Assembly: GCA_963816435.1 (NCBI GenBank)
Contig: CAWFKS010000011.1
Location: 1 to 64,000 of the forward strand
DNA length: 64,000 nt
Direction: 5' to 3'
From: CAWFKS01 sp963816435
Lineage (GTDB): Bacteria > Pseudomonadota > Alphaproteobacteria > Rhizobiales > Rhizobiaceae
The first letter of the stretch is position 1. Each line of letters opens with the position of its first letter. A program made the position numbers and the translations under genes. Positions 8,571 to 17,447 of this stretch are shown in pieces. A model generated the notes under the pieces. That model had not been told where the DNA came from and did not search any database. It saw nothing but the letters and a program-made list of their open reading frames with translations.

Positions 8571-10040
8571 ATGATCGAACGCAAGCTCTTCATCGACGGC
8601 AAATGGTGCGATCCGGCCGAGCCGAACCGCGTCACCATTCCCGATCCCGCGACCGGCGAGACGGTCGGCGCCAGCGACCTCGCCGGACTTGCAGACGTCG
8701 ACCGCGCGGTGGATGCGGCCTCACGCGCGCTGCCCGGATGGAGCGGAATGCACCCCGACCAGCGCGCGAAGATCCTGCACCGCGCCGCCGACCTGATGGC
8801 CGAGCGCATCGACGCCATCGCCGACGCGCTGACGCGCGAGCAGGGCAAGCCGGTGCCCGATTCGCTCAAGGAGATCGGCTTCGGCATCGAGGTGCTGCGC
8901 TTCTATGCCGAGGAAGGCCGGCGCCTGTGGGGCACGATCCGTCCCGCCGCGCGCGCCGATGTGCGCAGCCTGGTCACGACTTCGCCGGTCGGCGTGGTCG
9001 CCGGCATCATCCCGTGGAACTATCCGGTCGACCTCTACATGTGGAAGGTCGCGCCGGTGCTGGCGGCCGGCTGCACCCTGGTCGCCAAGCCGCCGCACGA
9101 GACGCCGCTGGCGATCGGCATGGTGGTGCAGTGCTTCGCCGATGCCGGCCTGCCGGCGGGCGTGCTCAACGACATTCCCGGCACCGGACAGGTGGTCGGG
9201 CAGGCGCTGTCGGAACACGGCAGGGTGAACATGATCACCGCGACCGCCTCGATCCCGGCGGGCCAGTCGATCATGCGGGCTGCCGCCGGCAATCTGAAGC
9301 GGCTGTCGCTGGAACTCGGCGGACAGTGCCCGTTCATCGTGCTCGACGACGCCGATCCGGAGGAGGCGGCAGCGGCGGCGGCGCGGCGTTCGTTTTCCAA
9401 CATGGGTCAGATCTGCATCACCGTGAACCGCATCCTCGTGTCGGAGGCGATCCACGACCGCTTCGTCGAGGCGCTGGTCGCCGAGACGCGCAAGATGAAG
9501 CTCGGCCACGGGATCGAGCCGGGCGTGCTCTACGGGCCGGTGCTCAACGACAGCGTCCGGCGGCGCGTGTCGCGCCATGTCGAGGACGCCGTGGCGCGCG
9601 GCGGAAAACTGCTCACCGGCGGCGGGGCTCCCAAGGGCGCCGAATATGCCAACGGCTTCTTCTTCGAGCCGACGCTGGTCGACGACGTGCCCGACGCGGC
9701 CCTTGCCATGACCGAGGAGACGTTCGGGCCGCTGGCCGCGATCCGCCGCGTCGCCGATGACGGCGAGGCCATACGCGTCGCCAACGCCCTGCCCTACGGC
9801 CTGACCGCTTACATCTATTCCGGCGATCTGGAGCGCGGCTGGGCGATGGCCGAACGCATCGAGGCCGGCTCCGTCGGCGTCAACGTCAACGACACCAGCG
9901 AGCTGCAGGCGCCGTTCGGCGGCTGGAAGATGAGCGGCCTCGGCCGCGAGCTCGGCCGCGAGGGGCTGGAGGCCTTCCGCGAGACCAGGCACATCAAGAT
10001 GCGCGTGAGGTCCGGGAAGATCGAGCCGGGCACGCAGTAG
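8571..10040 (+). CDS. Aldehyde dehydrogenase family protein
   Basis: NAD(P)-dependent aldehyde dehydrogenase of 489 aa, full length for the family. Visible motifs are the PWNYPVDLYMWKVAPVLAAG and VAKPPHETP cofactor-binding segments, the catalytic glutamate in LELGG (about residue 249) and the nucleophile Cys in GQICITVNR (about 283). The TATASIPAG stretch and the C-terminal FGGWKMSGLGRELG are also as expected. It starts two bases after the SIS gene stop, so it is the last gene of the importer/catabolic operon. A strong hairpin follows at 10072-10105. It probably oxidises a sugar-derived aldehyde at the end of the pathway; the exact substrate is unknown. Confidence 0.87.
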   Translation: MIERKLFIDGKWCDPAEPNRVTIPDPATGETVGASDLAGLADVDRAVDAASRALPGWSGMHPDQRAKILHRAADLMAERIDAIADALTREQGKPVPDSLKEIGFGIEVLRFYAEEGRRLWGTIRPAARADVRSLVTTSPVGVVAGIIPWNYPVDLYMWKVAPVLAAGCTLVAKPPHETPLAIGMVVQCFADAGLPAGVLNDIPGTGQVVGQALSEHGRVNMITATASIPAGQSIMRAAAGNLKRLSLELGGQCPFIVLDDADPEEAAAAAARRSFSNMGQICITVNRILVSEAIHDRFVEALVAETRKMKLGHGIEPGVLYGPVLNDSVRRRVSRHVEDAVARGGKLLTGGGAPKGAEYANGFFFEPTLVDDVPDAALAMTEETFGPLAAIRRVADDGEAIRVANALPYGLTAYIYSGDLERGWAMAERIEAGSVGVNVNDTSELQAPFGGWKMSGLGRELGREGLEAFRETRHIKMRVRSGKIEPGTQ

Positions 10041-10071
10041 GTCACTCTTCCGACAATCCATTTCCTGCGAT

Positions 10072-10105
10072 GCGGTGCGGGCGTCCCGGGCGGCGCCCGC
10101 ACCGC
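10072..10105 (+). terminator. Hairpin terminator after the nucleoside operon
   Basis: A perfect 12-bp stem (GCGGTGCGGGCG at 10072-10083, CGCCCGCACCGC at 10094-10105) with a 10-nt loop lies 32 nt downstream of the aldehyde dehydrogenase stop. There is no clean T-run after it, so it may stop transcription inefficiently or protect the 3' end. Confidence 0.6.
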
Positions 10106-10191
10106 GTCGTCGTCTTGCGCCGGGTCCGCTGGCCCGCCGGCTCACAAAGGGCGCGGCGGGTCCGCCGGGGCGGCGAACGGGTTTAAATCGA

Positions 10192-10225
10192 TTGCAGCGT
10201 GTAAAATAATATAATAGGATTATTT
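10192..10225 (+). promoter_or_regulatory. Promoter and overlapping operator for the ytfQ operon
   Basis: TTGCAG (10192-10197) and TAGGAT (10215-10220) are 17 bp apart, a good sigma-70 spacing. An AT-rich inverted repeat with perfect 7-bp arms, AAATAAT (10204-10210) and ATTATTT (10219-10225), overlaps the -10. This AT-rich island stands out in very GC-rich surroundings and lies 60 bp before ytfQ. Repressor binding there, perhaps by the FadR-type regulator encoded at 14808, is inference. Confidence 0.45.
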
Positions 10226-10284
10226 GCGGTCGTCGGCATTTCCGTGGGAGGAAGCGGGTCGGCGCCGAACCAGGGAGGAAGTCA

Positions 10285-11199
10285 ATGAACTTGAAATTTT
10301 TGCTCGGCGGCGCCGTGTTCGCCGCCGCCAGCCTCGTTGCGGGCATGGCTCAGGCCGTCACCATCGGTTTTTCGCAGGTCGGTTCGGAAGGTGACTGGCG
10401 CCCGGCCTTCTCGGCCGACATGCAGTCGTCGGCCAAGGACTACGACGTCGACCTGAAATTCGCCAACGCGCAGGGCAAGCAGGAAGAGCAGCTGCGCGCC
10501 GTGCGCGCCTTCATCGCGCAGGGCGTCGACGCGATCATCATCGCGCCGGTGGTCGTGACCGGCTGGGACCAGGTGCTGCGCGAGGCCAAGGACGCCGACA
10601 TCCCGGTGTTCCTGGTCGACCGCGACGTCGACGTCCAGGACAAGTCGCTCTACGTCACGCGCATCTCCGCCGACTTCAATCTCGAAGGCAAGCTGGCGGG
10701 CGCCTGGCTCGCCCAGGCCAGCAAGGGCACCTGCAAGATCGTCGAGCTGCAGGGCACGACGGGCTCGGCGCCAGCAATCGAGCGCAAGAAGGGCTTCGAG
10801 GCCGTCATCGACCAGTTCCCGGCCATGGAGATCGTGCAGACCCAGAGCGGCGACTTCACCACCGAGGGCGGCAAGAAGGTGATGGAAGCCTTCATCAAGT
10901 CGACCAACAATCTCGACGGCATCTGCGCCTCCTTCGCCCACAACGACAACATGCAGCTCGGCGCCATCCAGGCGATGAAGGAAGCCGGTCTCAAGCCCGG
11001 CAAGGACCTGCTGATGGTGTCGGTCGACTACGTACCGGCGATGAAGGATGCCCTCGCCGCAGGCGAGGCCAACGCCTCTGTCGAGCTGCGTTCCGCCATC
11101 GGCAAATACATCTACCCGGTGGTGCTCGACTATCTGAAGAGCCCACACGACCTCGACAAGTGGATCGTCATCCCCTCGGATCTGCACACCGCAAACTGA
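10285..11199 (+). CDS. ytfQ: YtfQ-type sugar (galactofuranose) ABC transporter substrate-binding protein
   Basis: Periplasmic binding protein of 304 aa of the ribose/galactose class (Peripla_BP_4), with a signal peptide of about 23 residues ending in AQA. The mature N-terminus VTIGFSQVGSEGDWRPAF is characteristic of YtfQ, the E. coli galactofuranose-binding protein. Other family elements are KQEEQLRAVRAFIAQGVDAIIIAPV and GICASFAHNDNMQLGAIQAMKEAG. GGGAGGAAG directly precedes the ATG. It is the first gene of a complete four-gene importer. Galactofuranose specificity is by family resemblance; a related aldose such as galactose or arabinose is also possible given the enzymes downstream. Confidence 0.88.
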   Translation: MNLKFLLGGAVFAAASLVAGMAQAVTIGFSQVGSEGDWRPAFSADMQSSAKDYDVDLKFANAQGKQEEQLRAVRAFIAQGVDAIIIAPVVVTGWDQVLREAKDADIPVFLVDRDVDVQDKSLYVTRISADFNLEGKLAGAWLAQASKGTCKIVELQGTTGSAPAIERKKGFEAVIDQFPAMEIVQTQSGDFTTEGGKKVMEAFIKSTNNLDGICASFAHNDNMQLGAIQAMKEAGLKPGKDLLMVSVDYVPAMKDALAAGEANASVELRSAIGKYIYPVVLDYLKSPHDLDKWIVIPSDLHTAN

Positions 11200-11239
11200 G
11201 CCCGGCGGAGCGGACCGCGATCCGCCGCAGCTCATGGCC

Positions 11240-11265
11240 ACGCCCCGCCAAATCCGGCGGGGCGT
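11240..11265 (+). terminator. Attenuator hairpin between ytfQ and ytfR
   Basis: Perfect 10-bp stem ACGCCCCGCC (11240-11249) and GGCGGGGCGT (11256-11265) with a 6-nt loop, placed 40 nt after the ytfQ stop and 34 nt before the ytfR start. Hairpins in this position commonly raise binding-protein mRNA over the downstream ATPase and permeases by 3' protection or partial termination. Confidence 0.55.
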
Positions 11266-11299
11266 CGGTCTCGTCGGTCGGCATGATGGAACCCACGAG

Positions 11300-12826
11300 A
11301 TGACTGCACGCGCCAACCCTTCTCCCCGCGCGGAGATGCGGGCGATCAGGAAACGATTTCCGGGCGTTCTCGCGCTCGACGACGTCGACCTGGTGCTCAA
11401 TCCCGGCGAGGTCCACGCGCTGCTCGGCGAGAACGGTGCCGGCAAGTCGACCCTGATCAAGATACTGACCGGCGCCCTGCCGCGCGACGGCGGCGAAGTG
11501 CTTCTCGAAGGCCGGCCCGTCGACCTCGGTTCGACCGGAGAGGCCCAGGCCCTCGGCATCAGCACCGTCTACCAGGAAGTAAACCTTATTCCCGCGATGT
11601 CGGTGACCAAGAACCTCGTGCTCGAACGTGCCGGCGGCCGCTTCGGCGCGATTTCGTGGCGCAAGGCGCGGCAGATGGCGCGCGACAAGCTCGCCCGGCT
11701 GAACATCGACATCGACATCGAGCAACCGGTCGGCTCGTTCTCGGTGGCGATCCAGCAGCTCGTCGCGATCGCCCGCGCGCTCGAGGACGACACCAGGGTG
11801 CTGGTGCTCGACGAGCCCACCGCCAGCCTCGACGCCCACGAGACCGCGGCACTCTTCAAGGTCATCCGCGACCTGAAGCGGAACGGCATCGCCGTCGTCT
11901 TCATCACCCATTTCCTGGAGCAGGTCTACGAGATCGGGGATCGCCTGACCGTATTGCGCAACGGACGCCGCGTCGGCACGGGTCCCGTCGGCGAGATCTC
12001 CCGCTCCGAACTGATCTCGCTGATGATCGGACGCGAACTTGGCCAGGTCGAGCGCAGCTATTCGAAGAAGCACGAGATTGCCGCCGGAGCTGAGCGGCTG
12101 GTCGCGCGCGGCCTCGGCCGCAAGCGCACGCTGCATCCGTTCGACCTGACGCTCCGGGAGGGCGAGGTCGTCGGCCTGGCGGGTCTTCTCGGCTCGGGCC
12201 GCACCGAAATGGCCAAGATGCTGTTCGGGGCGATCCGCCCCGATTCGGGCAGTCTCGTTGTGTCCGGCGATACGGTGGCGAACGCCTCTCCCAGGCGCTC
12301 GCTGCGCACCGGCGTCGTCTTCTGCCCCGAGGATCGCAAGGCGGAAGGGCTGGTCGGCGACCTCAGCGTGCGCGAGAACATCATGCTGTCAATCCAGGCC
12401 AAGAAGGGCTGGCTTAGGCGTATCCCGCGCGCCGAACAGGAGAAGCTGGCCGACGAGATGATCAAGGCGCTCGCCATCGCCACGCCGGACGCGGAAAAGC
12501 CGGTGCGGCAACTCTCCGGCGGCAACCAGCAGAAGGTCGTGCTGGCGCGGGCGCTCGCATCGCGCCCGGCGACGCTGCTGCTCGACGAGCCGACGCGCGG
12601 CATCGACGTGGGCGCGCATGCCGAGATCATCACGCTCATCCGCAAGCTGTGCCAGGAGGGGCTGGCGCTGCTCGTCGCCTCCTCCGAGCTCGACGAGATC
12701 GTGGCGGCGGCGGACCGCGTGGCGGTGCTGCGCGACCGGCGCAAGATCGGCGAGATCGCCGGGGAAGAAATCACACGGGACAACATCATCGAAATGATTG
12801 CGGGGGAAGATGGTGGCGACAACTGA
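11300..12826 (+). CDS. ytfR: YtfR-type sugar ABC transporter, double ATP-binding protein
   Basis: ATPase subunit of 508 aa with two nucleotide-binding domains. Domain 1 has Walker A GENGAGKST (about 43-51), Q-loop VYQEVNLIP and Walker B VLVLDEPTA. Its signature is the weak SVAIQQLVAIARAL usual in this group. Domain 2 has the degenerate Walker A GLLGSGRTE, a canonical LSGGNQQKVVLARAL and Walker B LLLDEPTRGID. ATG 11300 (MTARANPS) is chosen; an upstream in-frame ATG at 11234 would run through the intergenic hairpin. The end overlaps the start of the first permease by 17 nt. Confidence 0.88.
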   Translation: MTARANPSPRAEMRAIRKRFPGVLALDDVDLVLNPGEVHALLGENGAGKSTLIKILTGALPRDGGEVLLEGRPVDLGSTGEAQALGISTVYQEVNLIPAMSVTKNLVLERAGGRFGAISWRKARQMARDKLARLNIDIDIEQPVGSFSVAIQQLVAIARALEDDTRVLVLDEPTASLDAHETAALFKVIRDLKRNGIAVVFITHFLEQVYEIGDRLTVLRNGRRVGTGPVGEISRSELISLMIGRELGQVERSYSKKHEIAAGAERLVARGLGRKRTLHPFDLTLREGEVVGLAGLLGSGRTEMAKMLFGAIRPDSGSLVVSGDTVANASPRRSLRTGVVFCPEDRKAEGLVGDLSVRENIMLSIQAKKGWLRRIPRAEQEKLADEMIKALAIATPDAEKPVRQLSGGNQQKVVLARALASRPATLLLDEPTRGIDVGAHAEIITLIRKLCQEGLALLVASSELDEIVAAADRVAVLRDRRKIGEIAGEEITRDNIIEMIAGEDGGDN

Positions 12827-13846
12827 CGAGCGGCCGGCGAGCCTGCCCGTCCGCCTCGGGCGACATCGTGCCATCTGGCCGCTTCTGGCCCTGGCGCTCA
12901 TCCTGATCGTCGACGGGATCGTTTCGCCCGGCTTCTTCGACATCAGGATCGTCCAGGGGCGGCTGTTCGGGAACGTCGTGGACATTCTCTACCGCGCCGT
13001 GCCGACCGCCCTGATCGCGCTCGGAATGGCGGTGGTCATCGGCACGCGCGGCATCGACCTTTCGGTCGGCTCGATCGTCGCGATCACCGGCGCCGTGATC
13101 GCATGGCGCATCCACGCCGGCGATCCGCACATCGTCATCCTGTTCCTGGCGCTGGTCGGCGGCAATGCTGTGCGGCATGTGGAACGGCGCGCTGGTCGCG
13201 GGGCTGGGCATCCAGCCGATCATCGCGACGCTGATCCTGATGGTCTCCGGGTCGCGGCGTCGGCCTGCTCATCAACACGCTTTACGGCGGCACCGATCCG
13301 AGCTTCGAAAGCCCATTGCTGCAGGGGCTTTCGACCGGTCACATCTGGCTCATTCCCACCCGCCTCATCCTCGGCGCGGCGATCTTCCTCGTGTTGTGGC
13401 TGGTCATCCGCCGCACCGCGCTAGGCCTGTTCATCGAATCCGTCGGCGGCAATGCCGCAGCCGCCAATCTCGCTGGCGTCAACGCGCGCCTCATCGTCTT
13501 CGCCGCCTACGTGATTTCGGGACTGTGCGCCGGCTGGGCCGGCGTCATAATGACCGCCGACACCCACACCTCCGACCCCGTCAGCGTCGCGCTCTACAGC
13601 GAACTCGACGCCATCCTGGCGGTGGTGATCGGCGGCGGCTCGCTGGCAGGTGGACGCATCTATCTCGGAATGACGGTGATCGGCGCGCTGGTGATCCAGG
13701 CGCTGACGACCTCGATCCTGATTTCCGGCCTGCCTCCGGAATACAATCTCGTTGTGAAGGCGCTGGTGGTGCTGTTCGTGCTGCTGCTGCAGTCCGACAA
13801 CGCCCGCAGGGCACTGATGCGGCCGTTTTCGCGGAGGACCGGATGA
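12810..13846 (+). pseudogene. ytfT: YtfT-type sugar ABC transporter permease, interrupted by two frame changes
   Basis: First membrane subunit of the galactofuranose-type importer, about 345 aa when both breaks are bridged. Frame 1 (12810 to about 13164) gives the N-terminal helices and TRGIDLSVGSIVAITGAV. Frame 2 (13165 to about 13251) gives MLCGMWNGALVAGLGIQPIIATL. Frame 3 (13253 to 13846) gives GVGLLINTLYGGTDPSF and the rest to the stop. Each break equals one extra base (an A near 13164, a T near 13252). Joined, the protein matches the permease family throughout with no missing residues, which argues for sequence error rather than decay. ATG 12810 has GGGGGAAG upstream. The stop overlaps yjfF. 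Confidence 0.8.
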
Positions 13847-14805
13847 ACCGCAAATACCTGCCGCTGGCGGCCACCATCCTCGTCTTCGTCGCGCTGTTCG
13901 CGGTGGGCGGGATGATGTACCGCAACTTCCTGTCGACGCTCGTGCTCGGCCACATCCTGGCCGACAACGCCTTCATCATCGTCGCGGCGGTCGGCGCCAC
14001 CTTCGTCATCCTGTCGGGCGGCATCGACCTGTCGATCGGCTCGATGATCGGCTTCGTCGGCGTGTGCATGGCCGTGCTCGACCAGGCGGGGTGGCACCCG
14101 CTTGCCTCGGCTGCCCTGCTTCTCTGCTTCGGCGTCCTGTTCGGCGCCGCCCAGGGCTTCGTCATCGATTTCTGCGAGATTCAGCCGTTCATCGTAACCT
14201 TGGCAGGCCTGTTCCTGCTGCGCGGCGCCTGCTTCATGGTGACGCTCGATTCGGTGCCGCTGCGCAACGAGTTCGTCGAGACCTTCGCGGCCTGGCACAT
14301 ACCGCTGCCCGGTCGGGGCTTCCTCACATCGTCCGCGATCGTCATGCTGGTCAGCCTTGCGGCGGCGATATTCGTCGCCCATTTCACCCGCTTTGGCACG
14401 AACGTCTACGCCATCGGCGGCGACAAGGAATCGGCAAGGCTCATGGGCGTGCCCATCCGGCGCACCACGGTATCGGTCTACGCGCTCGGCGGCTTCTACA
14501 GCGCGCTGGCGGGCGTCATCTACGCCCTCTACACCTCGTCGGGCTATCCGCTGGCGGGCAGCACTTCCGAGCTGACGGCGATTGCCGCGGTGGTGCTCGG
14601 CGGAACGCTGCTCACCGGCGGCGTCGGCATGGTGGCCGGCACGCTGTTCGGGGGGATGATCCTCGGGCTGATCTCGACGCTGATCATCTTCAACGGTTCG
14701 CTCAACAGCGCGTGGATCATGATATCGAGCGGGATGCTCCTGTTCGCATTCATCGTGCTTCACCGCTTCCTGGTCAGCTCGTTCGACCTGCGGAGCAATT
14801 CCTGA
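13843..14805 (+). CDS. yjfF: YjfF-type sugar ABC transporter permease
   Basis: Second membrane subunit of 320 aa, also of the ribose/galactose permease family, with about eight or nine hydrophobic segments. Motifs include FVILSGGIDLSIGSMIGF near residue 60, the central EIQPFIVTLAGLFLLRGA, YAIGGDKESARLMG in the cytoplasmic coupling loop, and AVVLGGTLLTGGVGMVAGTLFG. Its ATG overlaps the stop of the first permease. A heterodimeric permease pair like this is what separates the YtfT/YjfF system from the single-permease ribose transporters. Confidence 0.88.
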   Translation: MNRKYLPLAATILVFVALFAVGGMMYRNFLSTLVLGHILADNAFIIVAAVGATFVILSGGIDLSIGSMIGFVGVCMAVLDQAGWHPLASAALLLCFGVLFGAAQGFVIDFCEIQPFIVTLAGLFLLRGACFMVTLDSVPLRNEFVETFAAWHIPLPGRGFLTSSAIVMLVSLAAAIFVAHFTRFGTNVYAIGGDKESARLMGVPIRRTTVSVYALGGFYSALAGVIYALYTSSGYPLAGSTSELTAIAAVVLGGTLLTGGVGMVAGTLFGGMILGLISTLIIFNGSLNSAWIMISSGMLLFAFIVLHRFLVSSFDLRSNS

Positions 14806-14807
14806 CA

Positions 14808-15602
14808 ATGCCCATGGACAATATGACCGACATCGAGACTGACCGGACCGGGCAAGACGAACGCAGCGCCGCGGCCGCCGAACTGGCCGCCAGATTCCCG
14901 GAAATGGTCGCTTCGGGCGCCCAGATCGTCAACCAGATTGGGCGGGAGATCGTCAGCGGCGCGTTCCCGCCGGGCTCGCGCCTGCCCGACGAGGAAAACA
15001 TGCGCAGCCGCTACAAGGTGTCGCGCACGGCACTGCGGGAAGCCTACTCCAAGCTTACCGCCAAGGGGCTGATCGCGGCGCGGCCGAAGGTCGGGACCAC
15101 CGTGCGCCCGCAGTCGGCGTGGAACATGCTCGATCCCGAGGTGCTGACCTGGCACCTGCAGACTATGCCGACGGACGAGATCGCGACCGACCTCTACACC
15201 CTGCGGCGCATGGTCGAGCCTCCGGCCGCCGCGCTTGCGGCCGAGACGCACGACACGCAGGCGCTAGCCCGTATCCAGGCCGCCTATGCCGACATGCGGG
15301 ATTGCGCGGGCAAGGAACTCGAACTCATCGATGCCGACCTGCGCTTCCACATCGCCATCCTGCAGGCCACGCGAAACCATTTCATCGGCGCGTTCAGTGC
15401 GCTGATCCACGCCGCCATGGTCAGCACCTTCCGCATAAGCTGGCGCGGCGCGATGGGCATTCAGGAAGAGCGTCTGCTGCAGCACGGCGCCGTCGTCGAT
15501 GCGATCGCCGCCCGCGACGCCGACCTGGCGCGCCAATGCATGGAAAAGCTCCTCGACGATTCCTTCCGCGACGTGCGCGACGCATTGAGCCGCGAGGGCT
15601 GA
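14808..15602 (+). CDS. FadR-subfamily GntR transcriptional regulator
   Basis: Transcription factor of 264 aa beginning 2 nt after yjfF. The winged helix spans about residues 40-105 (IGREIVSGAFPPGSRLPDE, then the recognition region VSRTALREAYSKLTAKG). The all-helical FCD ligand domain follows, with LYTLRRMVEPPAAALAA and the metal/ligand residues D and H in IDADLRFHIAILQATRN. Regulators of this type next to IlvD/Edd dehydratases usually sense sugar acids or keto-sugar acids. ATG 14808 is taken although its GGAG is 12 nt away; ATG 14823 is an alternative. It probably controls the ytf operon and the dehydratase gene. Confidence 0.86.
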   Translation: MPMDNMTDIETDRTGQDERSAAAAELAARFPEMVASGAQIVNQIGREIVSGAFPPGSRLPDEENMRSRYKVSRTALREAYSKLTAKGLIAARPKVGTTVRPQSAWNMLDPEVLTWHLQTMPTDEIATDLYTLRRMVEPPAAALAAETHDTQALARIQAAYADMRDCAGKELELIDADLRFHIAILQATRNHFIGAFSALIHAAMVSTFRISWRGAMGIQEERLLQHGAVVDAIAARDADLARQCMEKLLDDSFRDVRDALSREG

Positions 15603-15631
15603 CCGGGCGCGTCGGCGCGATGCCGCCCGGT
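15602..15631 (+). terminator. Hairpin between the FadR-type regulator and the dehydratase
   Basis: 8-bp arms ACCGGGCG (15602-15609) and CGCCCGGT (15624-15631) start inside the regulator stop codon and are followed by TTTG. A separate promoter for the dehydratase would then lie in 15632-15697, though I could not identify one convincingly. Confidence 0.4.
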
Positions 15632-15697
15632 TTGCGGGAGTGCAGGACGACAAAGTTTCCGGACCGCTTCGGCCGGATGTGCATGAGAGGTGAGTAG

Positions 15698-17440
15698 ATG
15701 GGTTTCGTACCGGCCAAATGGCCGCGAAGGCTGCGGTCGCAGGAATGGTTCGGCGGCGAGGGTCGCGACCAGATTTACCATCGCGGCTGGATGAAGAACC
15801 AGGGCCTGCCGGCGGATCTCTTCGACGGCCGGCCGGTGATCGGCATCTGCAACACCTGGTCGCAGCTCACCCCCTGCAACGCCCACCTTCGCGAACTGGC
15901 CGAGCGCGTGAAGCACGGCATCTACGAGGCCGGCGGGCTGCCGCTGGAGTTTCCCGTGTTCTCCACGGGCGAAAGCTCGCTGCGGCCGACCGCGATGCTC
16001 TATCGCAATCTCGCCGCCATGGACGTGGAGGAGGCGATCCGGGCGAACCCGCTCGACGGCGTCGTGCTCATGGTCGGCTGCGACAAGACCACACCGGCCC
16101 TGCTGATGGGCGCGGCCAGCGCAGACCTGCCGGCCATCATGGTCTCGGGCGGCCCGATGCTCAATGGCTGGTTCCGCGGCGAACGGGTCGGGTCGGGAAC
16201 CGCGCTCTGGCAGATGTCGGAGGCGATCAAGTCCGGCGCCATGAGCCCCGACGATTTCCTCGAGGCCGAGCAGGCGATGAGCCGCAGCGCCGGCTCGTGC
16301 AACACGATGGGCACAGCCTCCTCGATGGCTTCGGTGGTCGAGGCGCTGGGGATGGCGCTGTCGGGCAACGCGGCGATCCCCGCCGTCGACAGCCGCCGCC
16401 GCGTCATGGCGCACCTCACCGGGCGGCGCATCGTCGACATGGTGAAGGAGGACATGAAGCCGTCCGACATTCTGACGCGTGAAGCGTTCGAGAACGCCAT
16501 CCGCACCAACGCCGCGATCGGCGGGTCGACCAATGCCGTGCTGCACCTGCTGGCGATTGCCGGCCGCGCCGGCGTGGAGCTGACGCTCGACGACTGGGAC
16601 CGGCTCGGCGCCGAGGTGCCGACCATCGTCGACCTGATGCCGTCGGGCAAATATCTGATGGAGGAGTTCTTCTACGCCGGCGGGTTGCCTGTCGTCCTGA
16701 AGCGCCTCGGCGAGGCCGGCCTGCTGCACCGCGACGCGCTGACGGTCTCCGGCAAGCCGGTGTGGGAAGAGGTGAAGGACGCCCGCAACTGGAACGAGGA
16801 CGTCATCCGTCCCGCCGACAGGGCGCTGACGCAAAGCGGCGGCATTGCGGTACTGCGCGGCAATCTCGCTCCGAACGGCGCGGTGCTGAAGCCCTCGGCC
16901 GCAACCCCGTCGCTGATGAAGCATCGCGGCCGGGCAGTCGTCTTCGAGGACATCGACGATTACCGCGCCCGAATAGGCGACGAGGCACTCGACGTCGACG
17001 AGACCTGCGTGCTGGTGATGAAGATGTGCGGTCCGCGCGGCTATCCCGGCATGGCGGAGGTCGGCAACATGGGCCTGCCGCCCAAGGTGCTGCGCAAGGG
17101 CATCACCGACATGGTCCGCATTTCCGACGCTCGCATGTCCGGCACCGCCTACGGCACCGTGGTGTTGCACGTGGCGCCGGAAGCGGCCGCCGGCGGTCCG
17201 CTCGCCGTGGTGCGCGACGGCGACATGATCGAGCTCGACGTGGCGTCGCGGCGGCTGCATCTCGACATTTCAGAGGAGGAGCTGGCGAGCCGTCTCGCCG
17301 GCCTACCTCCTCCTCCGCCCCCGCCCGAGAGCGGCTATGCGAGGCTCTTTCACGAGCATGTCATGCAGGCCGACACCGGCGCCGATTTCGACTTCCTGCG
17401 CGGCTGCCGCGGCCACGCCGTGCCGCGCGAATCCCATTGA
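15698..17440 (+). CDS. IlvD/Edd family sugar-acid dehydratase (L-arabinonate/galactonate dehydratase type)
   Basis: Fe-S dependent dehydratase of 580 aa that converts an aldonate to a 2-keto-3-deoxy acid. It matches the pentonate/hexonate branch of the family (L-arabinonate dehydratase) in length and in the N-terminus RSQEWFGGEGRDQIYHRGWMKNQG. The three cysteines expected to hold the 2Fe-2S cluster are visible: Cys60 (LTPCNAH), Cys128 (VGCDKTTP) and Cys201 (GSCNTMGTA). A run of seven prolines (codons 17306-17326) precedes the conserved C-terminus GYARLF and FDFLRGCRG. AGGTGAG precedes the ATG. With the adjacent aldose dehydrogenase it would provide the oxidation and dehydration steps of a non-phosphorylating galactose/arabinose route. 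Arabinonate versus galactonate cannot be decided. Confidence 0.87.
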   Translation: MGFVPAKWPRRLRSQEWFGGEGRDQIYHRGWMKNQGLPADLFDGRPVIGICNTWSQLTPCNAHLRELAERVKHGIYEAGGLPLEFPVFSTGESSLRPTAMLYRNLAAMDVEEAIRANPLDGVVLMVGCDKTTPALLMGAASADLPAIMVSGGPMLNGWFRGERVGSGTALWQMSEAIKSGAMSPDDFLEAEQAMSRSAGSCNTMGTASSMASVVEALGMALSGNAAIPAVDSRRRVMAHLTGRRIVDMVKEDMKPSDILTREAFENAIRTNAAIGGSTNAVLHLLAIAGRAGVELTLDDWDRLGAEVPTIVDLMPSGKYLMEEFFYAGGLPVVLKRLGEAGLLHRDALTVSGKPVWEEVKDARNWNEDVIRPADRALTQSGGIAVLRGNLAPNGAVLKPSAATPSLMKHRGRAVVFEDIDDYRARIGDEALDVDETCVLVMKMCGPRGYPGMAEVGNMGLPPKVLRKGITDMVRISDARMSGTAYGTVVLHVAPEAAAGGPLAVVRDGDMIELDVASRRLHLDISEEELASRLAGLPPPPPPPESGYARLFHEHVMQADTGADFDFLRGCRGHAVPRESH

Positions 17441-17447
17441 GCTTCTG

